Shown here piece after piece: positions 11,430 to 22,640 of a stretch of DNA of 64,000 nt (position 1 is the stretch's first letter; every line of letters begins with the position of its first letter). Origin of the DNA: Brachypodium distachyon (Eukaryota; Streptophyta; Magnoliopsida; Poales; Poaceae); assembly GCF_000005505.3 (NCBI RefSeq), contig NC_016133.3, forward strand, positions 22,408,555-22,472,554. The letters are read 5' to 3'. The notes below the pieces were generated by a model. It saw nothing but the letters and a program-made list of their open reading frames with translations. It did not search any database and was not told the DNA's origin. Both the position numbers and the translations under genes were made by a program.

Positions 11430-12754
11430 TGAAGGGGCGCGTAGAGATAAACAAAAACTTTTCCTACGCGAACTCCCAAGATCTAGCCGAGGTAAAAGGC
11501 CACGAGGATTACCACTAGACGCGCAGTTGCGGATTATCGATGCGGCGCCTTGATGCAGTGCAGTCCCTCGATCCGATCCAGCCGATCCAATGCCGCGATC
11601 GTCGAAGTGCTGAACGTACAGCACCTCTGCCGGTATCCACACGTGCGAGGAGGAGCTCCGGCGGCGGACTGCTAGGTCCGGTGCGACGGTTGAACTGAAT
11701 CGGGCTAGGGTTCTCAACGCATGAGAGTGGAAAAACCGTGCCCCTTAGGCATCCCACGCCCCTGCTTATATATCGAGTGGAAGTGGGCTCCAAGCCTTGT
11801 GGCCCATCCACCCTGCGAGTCCAACTCGCATTGTCAGCCCAATTCCAGTTCGGGTCCAACCCGACCAAATACTTGCTCCCGCTCTTAAGTGTGTGACCCC
11901 GCAGGCTCATGGCGACTTGGACACGATTGGAGTCCGACTCACAATCGATCAATCGGTAGCGGCTCCTAGCAGAACGTGCCGACTCCCAAGTACCATCGAG
12001 TCATGACGACGTACCTTCCAATGTGACATACGTCTTAGTCCCTTTTGCCTCACGATATACCTTGTCGAACTATAGGCGATTAATCGTCATCCCTTTAATA
12101 GTTCAACTCTCTTCTCGATCTGTGATATACGATTCATCCGACTAACTCTTAGTCGATCGACCCGGTTAACAGTTAACCAAGTCGCGCATGGCCATGCTTC
12201 CCGAATCATATCACTCGAGAGGACCCAGAGAATATCTTTCCAGTCGGAGGGGCAAAATCCCATCTTGGTTATCCACATCACACAGCTTGATTCTCAGTCA
12301 ACCCGAACTCTGCCTTTATAACTGCCCTGTTACGGAACAACGTTTGACAGAACCTAAGTTAGTGATCCACAACTCGGATTGTGCGATAACCTCAGGTCTA
12401 AGGATTACATTGATTGAGACATGCAAATGACGACCTACTCGTTGCATCTCAATATGGGTCAGTCCGACTCGCTAAACTCTTTAGCCGAGTCCGTGTAAGC
12501 TGGAATGACATCACCATGCCCATGACAAGTGGAACCGAGTCATCAGCCAACTTTTACATTAGTCTAGGTTATGTGTCCAGCACAACCTCAATGACTAAGG
12601 ACAATTTAGTATGAACAACATGAATACATAGTTCCACAATCAAATCACATATTCAATGACATATCAGATGTTCAAACAAGGACAACTTAATAATATTTAT
12701 GAATACATTGGGAATTACATCATACATGATTGCCTCTAGGGCATATTCCCAACA
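11430..12754 (-). mobile_element. Solo Copia-type LTR inside gag
   Basis: A 1325-bp TG...CA segment flanked by GATCG (11425-11429 and 12755-12759). On the minus strand it begins TGTTGGGAATATGCCCTAGA, very like the start of Triticeae Angela/WIS Copia LTRs, and ends CGCGCCCCTTCA. A minus-strand TATA-like motif lies at 11766-11774. Removing it and one GATCG restores the gag reading GADRAFERRRKRKGR. No coding sequence or second LTR is present, so it is a product of LTR-LTR recombination. Confidence 0.93.
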
Positions 12755-13303
12755 GATCGTGCCTTCGAGAGACGAAGGAAACGCAAGGGTCGCACGTACG
12801 AAGCTAGCCTCGCCTGATTTCGTCGTAGCCACTTCCCACGTGGAGGGAGGCCACAGGGCGAAATCCGCGAGCCTAAACCTCAGTGGCGACGCAAGGGAGG
12901 CCAACTTACACTCTCTCAGCAGTTGATGGCCTCTTGCCCGCTCCATGTTTACAAAGACGAACAGGGCAACATCAAGCCTAGCCATCCCCTGAGGGAGTGC
13001 AGACGATTCAAGGAGTTACATCTCGAGTTTGCTAGAGTACAACAAACAAACTCGCAAATGGGTTATCCCCATTACCCCGACAATAGAGTCGCCATGACGT
13101 CACCGACAACTTTGGCCATCGGAGCTTCATCAGCTCACGTACTACAGACCAACCTGGTCGAGGTAACGAACCACTCTTCGGAGAAAACACTTGCTGCTGT
13201 CGAGTCTTTTCCAGCCCCAGCAGGCCACGTTTGCATGATTCAAAAGAGCAGGCCGACAAGTACATATGGCCGTGGCCACGCCACCAGCAGTGCCACAATA
13301 CCT
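12755..13303 (+). pseudogene. Gypsy gag, 3' portion
   Basis: Gag continues after the solo LTR with a basic AFERRRKRKGR stretch. It then runs through segments containing CPLHVYKDEQGNIKPSHPLR and CRRFKEL, which sit where the zinc-knuckle part of gag is expected; the knuckle itself is not clearly intact. Stops and small shifts are present, and it runs into the protease region. Confidence 0.7.
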
Positions 13304-13772
13304 TGATTGGTCTGAAACACAAATCAGTTACTCTCGAGAAGATCACCCTCCCAGAGTCCCACGGCCTGGACACGCTGCTCTAATACTCGAAGCCCAGATC
13401 GGTGGGTACATGATGAACAAAGTATTTGTCGACGGCGGAAGTGGTCTCAATCTTATTTATGCTGACACCCTCCGCGGGATGAACCATTCCGTGACAAAGC
13501 TTCCTGCAACGGACACAACCTTCCACGGCATCATCCCGGGCAAAGCAGCCACGCCACTAGGAAGAATCAGCCTGGACGTGGTATTCGGCTCACCCGACAA
13601 TTTTCGGCGTGAAAGACTCGACTTCGAAGTAGTCGACTGGCCTTCACAGTACCACGTGGTACTGAGCCAAGTCGCGCTGACTCGCTTCAAGGCGGTCCCG
13701 CGCCACGCTTATCTCAAGCTCAAAATGCCAGGGCCCAACGGCGTGATCACCGTTTCAGGAAATTTCACGTGA
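13304..13772 (+). pseudogene. Gypsy aspartic protease
   Basis: This is the retropepsin-like protease that would cleave the Gag-Pol polyprotein. The stretch VFVDGGSGLNLIYADTL (about 13424-13474) holds the active-site aspartate in a DGGSG form usual for grass Gypsy elements, rather than DTGA. It is followed by HGIIPGKAATPLGRISLDVV and FEVVDWPSQYHVVLS. The frame is open for about 150 codons and stops at TGA 13770-13772, before the RT region. Confidence 0.85.
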
Positions 13773-15135
13773 TCAAACATCTGCGACAAAGAATTCCATA
13801 CAATTTCCGAGTCCTTCGGCATGCATGAAGAGTTCGAGCAGCTAAAAGCCTCAACTGGCTTAGAGCAAACACCAATCTCCAAGAAGCCGGCTCATCAGCC
13901 CGAGTTCAACAAGAAAGCGCGCTCGTCGAGTTCCTCCGTGAGCGCTCGGAGATCTTTGCCTGGGTGCCAGCTGACATGCCAGGAATTCCCAGGGAATTAG
14001 CCGAGCACGCACTTAAAGTGGACGAGAACGCAAAGCCGGTGCGACAACCCATGCGACGTTTCTCGGAGCCAAAGCGCAAAGCCATCGGGGAGGAAGTTAA
14101 ATGACTCCTCGAAGCTAAATTCATTAGGGAGATAAAACAAGCGACCTAGGTAGCAAACCCCGTCCTTGTCTCTAAGAAGAATACCATAGTGTTGCGTATG
14201 TGCGTCGACTTCACATCGCTTAACAAGCACTGCCCAAAGGATCACTTCCCTTTGCCACGGATTGATCAGATCGTCGACTCGACCCGCGGCTGCTGGCACA
14301 GAGTTAGCCGATGCTTATTCCTCAGATACCGTCATTGTTTCTTCTCCGAGAAAAGAAGTTGACGACCCGTAGGCCTTCCACCTCCACGCGGCATTGCTCT
14401 TTCACCTCTACTCTACTAGAGTTGTTTTAGACATCTTATTGTCCTCCACAACTAATGGGAAAGGTATCTTTAATCGGAAGTAGACGATTCCAGTGAACTA
14501 GCTACTAAGGCTGCGATCGACTGTCCTTCTTGGACGCCTATTCAGGCTACAATCAGATTCGACTCAAAGTCGAAGACGAGGAGAAGACAGCATTTGTCAC
14601 TCCATATGGAGTTTTCTTTTACACAACAATGCCCTTTGGGCTCAAAAACGCAAGTGCCACCTATCAGCGCTGCATGCAGGCATGCCTCGAGCTAGGGAAC
14701 AACGTCCAAGTCTATATTGATGATATAGTCATAAAAATGAAGAAAGAAGCAACGCTTCTCGACGACATACGGGAGACATTCGACAACCTGGACAAGTACA
14801 AAATCAAGTTGAACCCAACCAAGTGCACCTTCGGGGTACCCGCCGGGCAACTCCTTGGATATTTTCTGTCGGCTCGAGGCATCGAGGCAAACCCGACAAA
14901 AATCAGAGCCATCCTAACCATGAAGGAGCCGACTAAAATTCATGAGCTCCAACAGCTCACTGGTCGACTCGCGGCCCTGAGCCGATTCATCGGTAGGCTA
15001 GGTGAGAAAGCCTTGCCCTTCTACCATCTTTTGAAAAAGAAGAAGGACGACTTCGCGTGTACACCAGAGGCCAGTGCTGCGTTCGCAGATTTGAAGCGCC
15101 TATTGTCAACCTCGCCGATCCTCGTCGCTCCATAA
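13773..15135 (+). pseudogene. Gypsy reverse transcriptase, interrupted
   Basis: The reverse transcriptase would copy element RNA into DNA. The N-terminal part (about 13780-14290) is decayed, with stops at 13997 and 14100. The core resumes at 14515 with FLDAYSGYNQIRLKVEDEEK, then MPFGLKNASATYQR and the catalytic YIDDIV (YIDD at 14713-14724), LNPTKCTFGV, LLGYFLS and the connection segment to LVAP before a stop at 15133-15135. A 215-bp insertion (14294-14508) splits it between the finger and palm regions. Confidence 0.9.
14294..14508. mobile_element. 215-bp insertion of unknown class in RT
   Basis: RT sequence reads into GCGGCTGC at 14286-14293 and resumes at GGCTGCGATCGACTG at 14509, so GGCTGC is present on both sides as a 6-bp direct repeat. 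The insert starts TGGCACAGAG and ends CTACTAA. It has no clear terminal inverted repeat, poly-A tail or LTR ends and no ORF. It may be a small transposon, a SINE-like sequence or filler DNA from break repair. Confidence 0.7.
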
Positions 15136-15537
15136 GAAGATGAGCAGCTCCTATTGTACATTGCAGCCACCACTCGGGTGGTTAGCACATCAATTGTAGT
15201 TGAGCGAGCTGAAGATGGCAAGACCCACGGTGTTCAGTGCCCAGTCTATTACATCAATGAGGTCCTCTCGCCTACAAAGCAACGATATCCCCACTATCAA
15301 AAGCTTGCGTACGGAGTCTTTCTAACGGCACGCAAGCTAAGACATTATTTCCAGCAACACACAGTTGTGGTTGTCAGCGAGGCTCCTCTCGCCAACATTC
15401 TGAACAACTCTGAAGTGACTGGACGAGTCACCGAGTGGAGAATCGAGCTCTCGGCTCGCAACATAACCTAAGAGCGGCGGAAGTCGATCAAATAACAAGT
15501 GCTCCCCGACTTCATCGCTAAGTGGACAGAGGCTCAA
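15136..15537 (+). pseudogene. Gypsy RNase H (first)
   Basis: The canonical RNase H region of pol degrades RNA in the RNA-DNA hybrid. It reads EQLLLYIAATTRVVSTSIVV, then VYYINEVLSPTKQRYPHYQK, AYGVFLTARKLRHYF and WRIELSARNIT. A TAA at 15136-15138 precedes it and stops at about 15469 and 15492 interrupt it. It sits directly after RT, as in all Gypsy elements. Confidence 0.82.
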
Positions 15538-16023
15538 ACTCCGGGCCCGCCCGACATGTCAAGCTCATGGACGATGTACTTCGACGGGTCGAAGTGACAT
15601 GAAGGTGCAGGCGCGGGTGTCGTGCTTATTTCACCCAAAGGTGATAGACTCCGCTACGTGCTTCAGATGCATTTTCACAGCCCTTCAAACAATGAAGCTG
15701 AGTACCAGGCCCTCTTGCATGGCATGCGCATGGCCAAAGCTTGCGGGGCCACCAGGCTCATGATATACGGCGACTCTTACCTCGTCGTTCAGCAAATGAT
15801 GAAGTCGTGTGATGCCATCTCCGACTCCATGATTGCTTATCGCGATCTCTATAACGTACTGGAAGGCCAGTTCGAGGGATGCGAGCCGCGTCACATCGGC
15901 CAAAACAGCAATGACGAAGCGAACAGTCTGGCCAACATCGGCTCGACTCGTCCCCAATCCCATCCGGAGTATTACCAGAGATCATCCATCAAAGAAAAGA
16001 ATACTTCGAGTCCCAAGAAGTAA
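15538..16023 (+). pseudogene. Gypsy second RNase H (archaeal-like)
   Basis: A second RNase H domain follows the first: SSWTMYFDGSK, a TGA at 15597-15599, then EGAGAGVVLISPKGD, NNEAEYQALLHGMRMA, IYGDSYLVVQQM and SNDEANSLANIGS. The D...E...D...D pattern (FDGS, NEAEY, GDS, NDEAN) is that of an active RNase H. This additional domain after the usual one marks the Tat lineage of plant Gypsy elements. One stop disrupts it. Confidence 0.85.
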
Positions 16024-16158
16024 GTACCGATCGACGGTGAGCAAAAACCTCTCGACCCTGACTCACCGGACGACCCTGCAGTCGCAACCGGTGAAGAAGA
16101 ACCAGATGAGGTGCTCATGGTCGAGCCACGTGGATGCAACCCTTTCTTGCGTACATGA

Positions 16159-17339
16159 TACGACAAGAGCTACCTGCAAACGTCGCAGAAGCACGTCGAA
16201 TTGCTAAGGCAGTCTAAAGCTTTTACCGTCATTGAAGGCGAGCTCTACAAACGAAGCATCTCCGGCGTCCTGCAGCGGTGCATTCCACCTGAGGAAGGAC
16301 GGAAGATTTTGATCGACATACATCAAGGCACATGCGGTCACCATGCGAGCAGCCGTGCTATCGCGGCAAAGGCATTTCGAGCCAGATTCTACTGGCTGAC
16401 AGCGATGCAAGACGCCGCCGACATCGTCACCCGATGCGTGGCCTGCCAGATGTTCGCAACTAGGCCGCATGCCTTGGCTTCAGAACTCAAAACAATACCA
16501 TTGGCTTGGCCTTTCGCTCAATGGGGACTCGACATGGTCGGGCCACTTCAACAATCAAAAGAAGGGGGTTATACCTTCCTGCTTGTCGCCATTGACAAGT
16601 TCACCAAATGGATCGAGGCAATGCCCATCACAAATGCCACAGGAACGACTGCCATGGCATTCATTCGCTACATCGTATTCCGCTTCGGAGTCCCTCACAG
16701 CATTATCACCGACAACGGGTCAAACTTCCTTTCTAACGAGTTCCAGGACTTTTGCGAAAAGATGGGAGTCCACCTCAATTATGCAGCAGTTGCGCATCCA
16801 CAGACTAACGGGCAGGTCGAAAAGGCGAACGACTCATGACTCCCCTGCATCGCGCAGCCGGGGCATGGGTCGAAGAACTGCCCTCCGTACTCTGGAGCCT
16901 ACGGACAACTCCAAACGGTTGTACCAAGTTCACACCGTTCTTCATGGTTTACGGTGCTGAAGCGGTGCTACCAGCCGACGTCCGGTTCAACGCTCCTAGA
17001 GTCACGGCGTACTCTGGACCGGAAGTTGACATGCCAATGGAAGATGCACTAGATGCAGTCCACGAAGCTCGTGACGTTGCGCTCGCACGAGCAGCCGTCT
17101 ATCTACAGGGGGTGCGTGACTACCACAGTCGTCGGTTGCGCACCCGCTCCTTCGTAGAAGGTGACCTCGTACTACGACTCAAGCAAAAGGGTCATCACAA
17201 GCTCCAATCGCCTTGGGAGGGACCATATGTGGTCACCAAGGTGATTCCGGGAGGCGCTTACTATCTCAAATACATGAAGAGTGGCGTCACATACAACAGG
17301 CCTTGGAACGTCGCACAACTGCGACGATTCTACGCTTAA
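16159..17339 (+). pseudogene. Gypsy integrase
   Basis: Integrase joins element cDNA to the host chromosome. The zinc-binding part holds HQGTCGHH and CVACQMF (about 16321-16455). The catalytic core holds LDMVGPL, VAIDKFTKWIEA, SIITDNGSNF and AHPQTNGQVEKAN. The frame breaks at a TGA at 16837-16839 and continues in another frame (16836-17339) with EELPSVLWSLRTTPNG, FMVYGAEAVLPADV and the C-terminal GPYVVTKVIPGGAYYL module, ending YNRPWNVAQLRRFYA. One frameshift separates the core from the C-terminus. Confidence 0.92.
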
Positions 17340-17602
17340 ATTCTTTTCCAGCATTTTCTTCCCCTGTTTTCTCCTACAACTTTTATTAGCATCCCTAGGT
17401 CACAATTGTTTCAGTTTCACTCATGTACTTCGGTACTCAATAAAGCTTTCAATATTCTCTACACAGAGATCTCTCATTTACTTTTTGGGCTCGCCACCTA
17501 CTCAGGGGCTTCGCCAAAGCTTGCCATAACATTTTATCGCAAGCCAAACGACGCAAAGCTCAATTCTCAGCTCTCGTCCATTCAAAAGGATGGACCCAAG
17601 GA

Positions 17603-17950
17603 ATGCATGTCTTGGACGCACCCGACACTCGGGGGCTGCGTCCAATCGACTCTAATGCATGTCTTGGACGCACCCGACACTCGGGGCCTGCGTCCAATAG
17701 ACTCTAATGCATGTCTTGGACTCACCCGACACTTGGGGGCTGCGTCCAATCGACTCTAATGCATGTCTTGGATTCACCCGACTGCGTCCAATCGACTCTA
17801 ATGCATATCTTGGACGCACCCGACACTCGGGGGCTGTGTCTAATCGACTCTAATGCCTGTCTTGGACGCACCCGACACTCGGGGGCTGCGTCCAATCGAC
17901 TCTATTACTTGTCTTGGACACACCCGACACCCGGAAGCTGCGTCCAGTTA
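17603..17950 (+). repeat. 52-bp tandem repeat array downstream of integrase
   Basis: Seven units of a 52-bp repeat start near 17603, 17655, 17707, 17759, 17801, 17853 and 17905. The unit holds CTTGGACGCACCCGACAC, GGGGGCTGCGTCCAATCGAC and TCTAATGCATG. The fourth unit is shortened by 10 bp. The repeated GGGGGCT resembles the purine tract just before the 3' LTR (CTTGGGGGCTAC). Such arrays are common in the 3' non-coding region of Tat elements. Confidence 0.93.
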
Positions 17951-18254
17951 GCAAGTAAACAAAGTACTACCCATGCAAATAAAGCTCACTTGGGTCCGCA
18001 CCCGACTACTAGTAGTCGACCCCAGACCCAGGGGCTACTCCCAACGGGAGCACTGGTCGCGCACCCGGAAAATGTTACTCGTGTTCCTGCACTTTTCAGA
18101 TTCAAGGGAGGATAAAGGATCTCAGCGTCACTCCCACCGGGAGTCTCCAAGTTCAAATTCACATTTAGACTCAATTATAATTATACAAAAAGCTCTTTTT
18201 GGAAAAACGGCCCTCAGTCAAGATACAATCTTCGAGTACATAACTTGAGTCCGG

Positions 18255-19190
18255 TCACCACTGCAAACAGTCGTCACCAGACTCGGGGGGCGCTCCCCCG
18301 GGAGCGCTGACCGTGCACCCGGTAGAATATTCTTTACAAAAAAGAAGAACTACATGACTATCTACTAAGAGGTATGGTATCCTCCTCGGCTGCTTCCCAC
18401 TGTGGATCATCTGCAGCGCCGCTGCCTGCCCAGCCTCCAGGAACGACTTTATACCCTGGGTGAGAGTAGCTGGCAGTGTAGCAACTCGCCAAAAATCCAA
18501 CTCCGGGCCGTTGACTCGCACAAATGCGAGGGCAATCTGGGCACCCCTCACAAGTTGGAGTCGAACCAATTCCTTCATCTTCTCCTTGCCATGAAACTTC
18601 ACCATCAGGCTGCCCAGTTTGGGAGGCACCTTCTCCCGTGGCCATAAGGCCCGATGAGTCGAAGCTAGCATGTCATGACAGGAGGTGAAGTACCTTTTGA
18701 CCTGTTTGATCCGCTCGATCAACAGCATCAAGTCGTAGCTCCTTGACTGATCCAGCCAAAAGGGTGATGGGTCATGAGCTTGGTGAGCTTGAATTGCAGC
18801 ATTCACTCTGGCCTTTTCATCATCAGGGTCAAAGCGAACAGCTGCACAGAAGACGACAAGATTACTTTGCAAACCGACACGAAAGGCAAAGTCTTGCGAT
18901 CCTATACCTTGGATTTGATCGCTCAGGTTACGAAACTCTCCAAAGACAAACTCCTCCCGGTTGGTTGTAGCTTTCAGGCTAGACTTGCTACTTTGAGCGT
19001 CACCCAGCATGTCACGCTTCAGCTTAGCGAGCCGAGCCTCAACTTCTTGCAACTGCTCCGGGGACAGAGTAGTCTCAGCCTGACCCTTTTCGCTAGGGTT
19101 GGCTGGAGCATCGTTGCGAGAGGCTGCCTCTGCAGCTGGAACAGAGTGACTTGATTGTCCTTTTTTCCCTCTGCACGAAAAAAGACTCAA
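18255..19190 (-). CDS. Antisense ORF of the Gypsy element, C-terminal part
   Basis: A 311-codon open frame on the strand opposite to pol, between integrase and the 3' LTR. It reads MSLFSCRGKKGQSSH, an acidic coiled-coil-like LSPEQLQEVEARLAKLKRDM, then AAIQAHQAHDPSPFWLD, RIKQVKRYFTSCHDMLASTH and PPKLGSLMVKFHGKEKMKEL. A second minus frame (18358-18645) carries a likely better ending (DDPQWEAAEEDTIPLSR), so a frameshift near 18420 is probable. Antisense genes in this position are known in Tat elements and their function is unknown. The 5' exons lie at 20450-22640, split by a solo LTR. Confidence 0.65.
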   Translation of the reverse strand: MSLFSCRGKKGQSSHSVPAAEAASRNDAPANPSEKGQAETTLSPEQLQEVEARLAKLKRDMLGDAQSSKSSLKATTNREEFVFGEFRNLSDQIQGIGSQDFAFRVGLQSNLVVFCAAVRFDPDDEKARVNAAIQAHQAHDPSPFWLDQSRSYDLMLLIERIKQVKRYFTSCHDMLASTHRALWPREKVPPKLGSLMVKFHGKEKMKELVRLQLVRGAQIALAFVRVNGPELDFWRVATLPATLTQGIKSFLEAGQAAALQMIHSGKQPRRIPYLLVDSHVVLLFCKEYSTGCTVSAPGGAPPESGDDCLQW

Positions 19191-19527
19191 GTTACCTCAG
19201 CATTTATCCTAAAAAACTCCTTCAGGGGTGGAAATAAAGATCTTGGATTTCTTTCCAAAAAAGGCTCAACTAGAGCAGTTCTTTATAAAGCAAAAGAACA
19301 AAAGAAGAAGATTCACAAAAAAGAAAGATAATCAAATATATCTAGTGAAAGATCGCCCACCTCTGGGCCGCCAGATGAAGCTAGGTTTATCTCCTCGATT
19401 GATCTACGAGGTTGCCGCAAAGAGACCTCAGCCAGCTCTTTGCCTTTTCCCATAAAGGGCCCTAGGCTGACCGTGTCGCCTGCTCTCGATCGAGTCGATA
19501 GAGAGGCTACTCGACAAAAAGTGTCTT

Positions 19528-20427
19528 TGTCGCACTAGTGGCACCCGGGGTACCACCACTGCGTGACGCGTGGGCCACCTCGCTTGCTTCTCGGAAGGAT
19601 CGCACCCCGGGCAGCACCCCGCGAGCTTCCCGGCAAGTCACCAGCACGGCAGGGCTAGCCGGGCTGCGGGGGTTGCCCTGGAGGGCAGCAAGAGAAATCC
19701 CGCCTGGGCGCTTCCCGGGAAGGTTACTTGCCGGGAAGGGCATTCCCGGGCGCGCCAGTTACAGGAGAGGGACCGAGTGGGCAGGACAGCAACGCCACGT
19801 GGCCGCTCGGCGGGCTCCCCGTGTGCAGGGTTCGTCAGCACAAGGAGTGAAGCACACTCAAGCATTAAATGCTCCGACAGAAAGGGGATTCCCCGTCCAG
19901 TCAGCCTACAGTGACTGGCCCGGTGTAAATTTTTGGCACGTAGGACCCTAGTTGTAGGGCTACCCATCCTGCATGCAAGCCAGCGCGGCAGGGCCGAGCT
20001 GCCCTGGCTCCATGTTCGCCATTTGTGACCCATCCACCGAGGCGCCTGTGGCATCCCCTTCGGTATAAAAGGAGGACCATTGCCAACGGTCAAAGGGTTC
20101 GGTTCGGGTTGGATGGACTCTCGGTTCACTGCTAATTCTAGCCAAGAGTAGCAAGTAGCACTTAGCTAAGAAGAGAGAGAGCACCCGGGAACTCCCCCCG
20201 GCAACTTGTAAACCCTTGCTCATCGGTTAATAGCAAACTCAGAAGCAGGACGTAGGGTTTTACACCTCAGGGTGGCCCTAACCTGGGTAAAAATGATCTT
20301 GTGTTCATCGTGTCCCAACGCTTGACATTGGCCTCGCCGGCGATCGAGGGAGCGATCCCTGTTGCCCACTGCCGAACCTAAAAGGGGTGCTCGCGCATCC
20401 CCGTTGTCTAAGCCCCGGGCTACGACA
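19528..20427 (+). mobile_element. Solo LTR (Gypsy-type) inside the antisense gene
   Basis: A 900-bp segment beginning TGTCGCACTAGTGG and ending GGGCTACGACA, flanked by GTCTT (19523-19527 and 20428-20432). It has a TATA box (TATAAAAGGAGG at 20065) and a U5-like stretch (CAGGGTGGCCCTAACCTGG) resembling that of the host LTR. No internal region or second LTR is present. It splits the antisense gene between its coiled-coil and C-terminal parts. Confidence 0.9.
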
Positions 20428-20449
20428 GTCTTCTTCGACGCCATGCGCA

Positions 20450-21326
20450 AGAGCGAGCGTGAAGAATATTTCAGCGTTGGCCGTCGACCGATGCTGGCAG
20501 TACTCATCTACTGGGTCTTGACTCGCTGTAAAGAAGCCGATGAGCCCAACAGCGACTCCAGCACTGACCCATCAGGAAATATCTTCCTGATTACGGTGGT
20601 CACAATCTTCGTCACCTGCCAGAGCTTGCCCTTGGCTTCGGCGTTGATAACTTCGACATTTTCTAGAGCCTCATTGAAGCTCTGGCTTTTCTCATTGAAT
20701 TGAACCTCAGCAGAGGCATCAAGGACTCCTGCAAAAGTATAGAGCAACAGTCATACTTTACACTAGAAGGTAAAGCCACCTAGGTGACAGACTCAAACGC
20801 TCACCAGCAACAGATCTAGTAGCACTTTCGAGTCGCTCGATCCAAATCTTTTCCCGCTCTTTCTCCGCGGAAAGACGTGAGTCTATACGTTGCTAGAGGC
20901 GACTCTTTTCGACAGCTGCTTCCTTGAGGTCTTGGCGACACTGATCCAGTTCTGCTCGAAGTCGCTTCTGCTCTGCCTTCGTCTCCTCAAACTCTTCAAT
21001 AAGAGTTGTCATGGAGCGGATGATCGGCTAAAAAAAAATAGCAGCCTCAAGTTACTTCTTGAGCATCACTCCCACTGGGAGGCAAAACAACAACAAAAGA
21101 CAAATTTGCTCACATGCTAACTCGGTGCAGGAGTCGTCGCTTGAGGAATGGTCGACTCATCTAGTCGACTCCTTCTGCTCGTTTCGGAAGGATTAGCCGC
21201 TGAGGTTCCTTCGGCGTGAGCTGCCTTTTCCTTAGTCGGCAAGTCCGACCCTTTCGAGTCCTGAACAGTCGATTGAGTCTCGGGAGCCTTTTTGCCCTTG
21301 ACTGAGCCACCAGTATGGCTGAACAA
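20450..21326 (-). pseudogene. Antisense gene of the Gypsy element, middle part (coiled coil)
   Basis: Three minus-strand coding segments with possible introns: 21326-21117 (Ser/Thr/Ala-rich, with TGGSVKGKKAPETQS), about 21010-20820 (a charged coiled coil with KAEQKRLRAELDQCRQDLKE) and 20747-20508 (SFNEALENVEVINAEAKGKL). GT-AG-like junctions lie between them. A stop in the middle segment (near 20892) suggests decay. The order matches the antisense genes of other grass Tat elements, in which a conserved N-terminal domain is followed by coiled coil; that comparison is recalled, not computed. Confidence 0.5.
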
Positions 21327-21761
21327 GAGTTTTTTTGGAGGTTTAATAAAAATCTCTACAATACTGAAGTAAGATCGCCAAAATGTTCACCTGGCACGGT
21401 CGAATCGAGCAAGAAGGCTAAAACGGCGAGCCGCAACTAGTCCATCGGACTTGGTTCTCTTGAACGCAGGTACAGACACCGACGGTTCGACATTCGGGTC
21501 CCTCGAGCCTGTTGGTCGGGTCTGTACCGACGGGTTGTCATCTTCTCTGCCGCGCTTCTTTGCCAGTGGAGAAGCGCTGCTCGGCTCATTGTCGGGTCCC
21601 TGGAATCAAAAGTACAATCAGGAATATTTCATGGCAAGACGGCAAGGTTTGTCAGAAGCTTCGATGGTCACCTCTTCCCGGGGCCTGCCGGGTCCATAGG
21701 GAGCCACTGGAGGGTCAATCTCGCATGGCTCTGACTCACCCAAGTCAGTGAGCCGCCGAAC

Positions 21762-22640
21762 TCATCGACACACTTCAGTCAAACGAAATTCCACGATACT
21801 AATCTGGGTCGGGTCACGAACCCCCTGATATGCCCACATGGGATGAGCACGAGCTTGCAGAGATTGGATTCTTCTCCGGATAAAAGCAGCAATGATGTGA
21901 ATTCCAGTCACCTTCAGCTGAGGAGTCTCCATGAGAGACAGGACTTGGGCCAACAGAGTCTCGGCCTCTTCGCCCTCTGTTCCTCCCAACTTATGACTCC
22001 AGGCCGTCGTCTTCTTCACCGAAGCTGTCGCGGAGAACTCAGGGAGACTGAAGCCACGCCCTTCGGCCGGCACATCCATGACATAAAACCACCTCGATTT
22101 CCATCGAGAAGATGATTCCCTCGCTCGGAGGTTGAAGAATTTTGCATATGCCTGAGTTTTGATATCCACACATCCAATTGCCTCCTTGCCCTGGCGCTGG
22201 ATCATGAACATTCTTTTCTAGAGACCCAGGTGTGGATTTATTCCAAGAAAGCATTCACACAGCGTCACAGAGCACGCAATGTGGAGATAGGAGTTTGGAG
22301 AAAGATTATGAAGCTGGAGCCCGTAGACCCAAAGCTACGAAGGAAATGGTGAACTGTGAATGCTAAGCCGCCGGTGATGAAATCGTAATGTACCACTCAC
22401 TCTCCATGCATGGGGCGAGGGATTACCTCCTCGTTGGGAAAACGCACATGCGCAGGCCGCAAGGACAACAACCCTTCCTCTTGCATGCCGGCCACCCTCT
22501 CGCGATCCACGGAGGATAGCGGCCAAGCTTCCGCGTTCTATTTGCTCTTCCGCATTTCACTGGGTCGAAAGACGTTTTTGTCAGGGAACACGAAGGGTTT
22601 TGGCTATGCAAGCTCAAGTCTTGGGCGCCTGAGCTCTGGG
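21762..22640 (-). pseudogene. Antisense gene of the Gypsy element, N-terminal part (Transposase_28-like)
   Basis: The minus strand reads PNEEVIPRPMHGE, a stop, VVHYDFITGGLAFTVHHFLR (about 22435-22340), and then an open frame 22211-21762 with WKSRWFYVMD and LSLMETPQLKVTGIHIIAAF. A block with FP...IP, HHFLR and W..KWFY-type motifs is what is usually called putative gypsy-type transposon (Transposase_28-like) in grass genomes. Despite the name it has no known transposase activity. At least two stops break the 5' part. Confidence 0.6.

Noticed and set aside
18402..19154. Plus-strand frames opposite the antisense ORF
   Set aside because: They are shorter shadows of the 311-codon minus-strand frame, which has the ordered coiled-coil and charged pattern.
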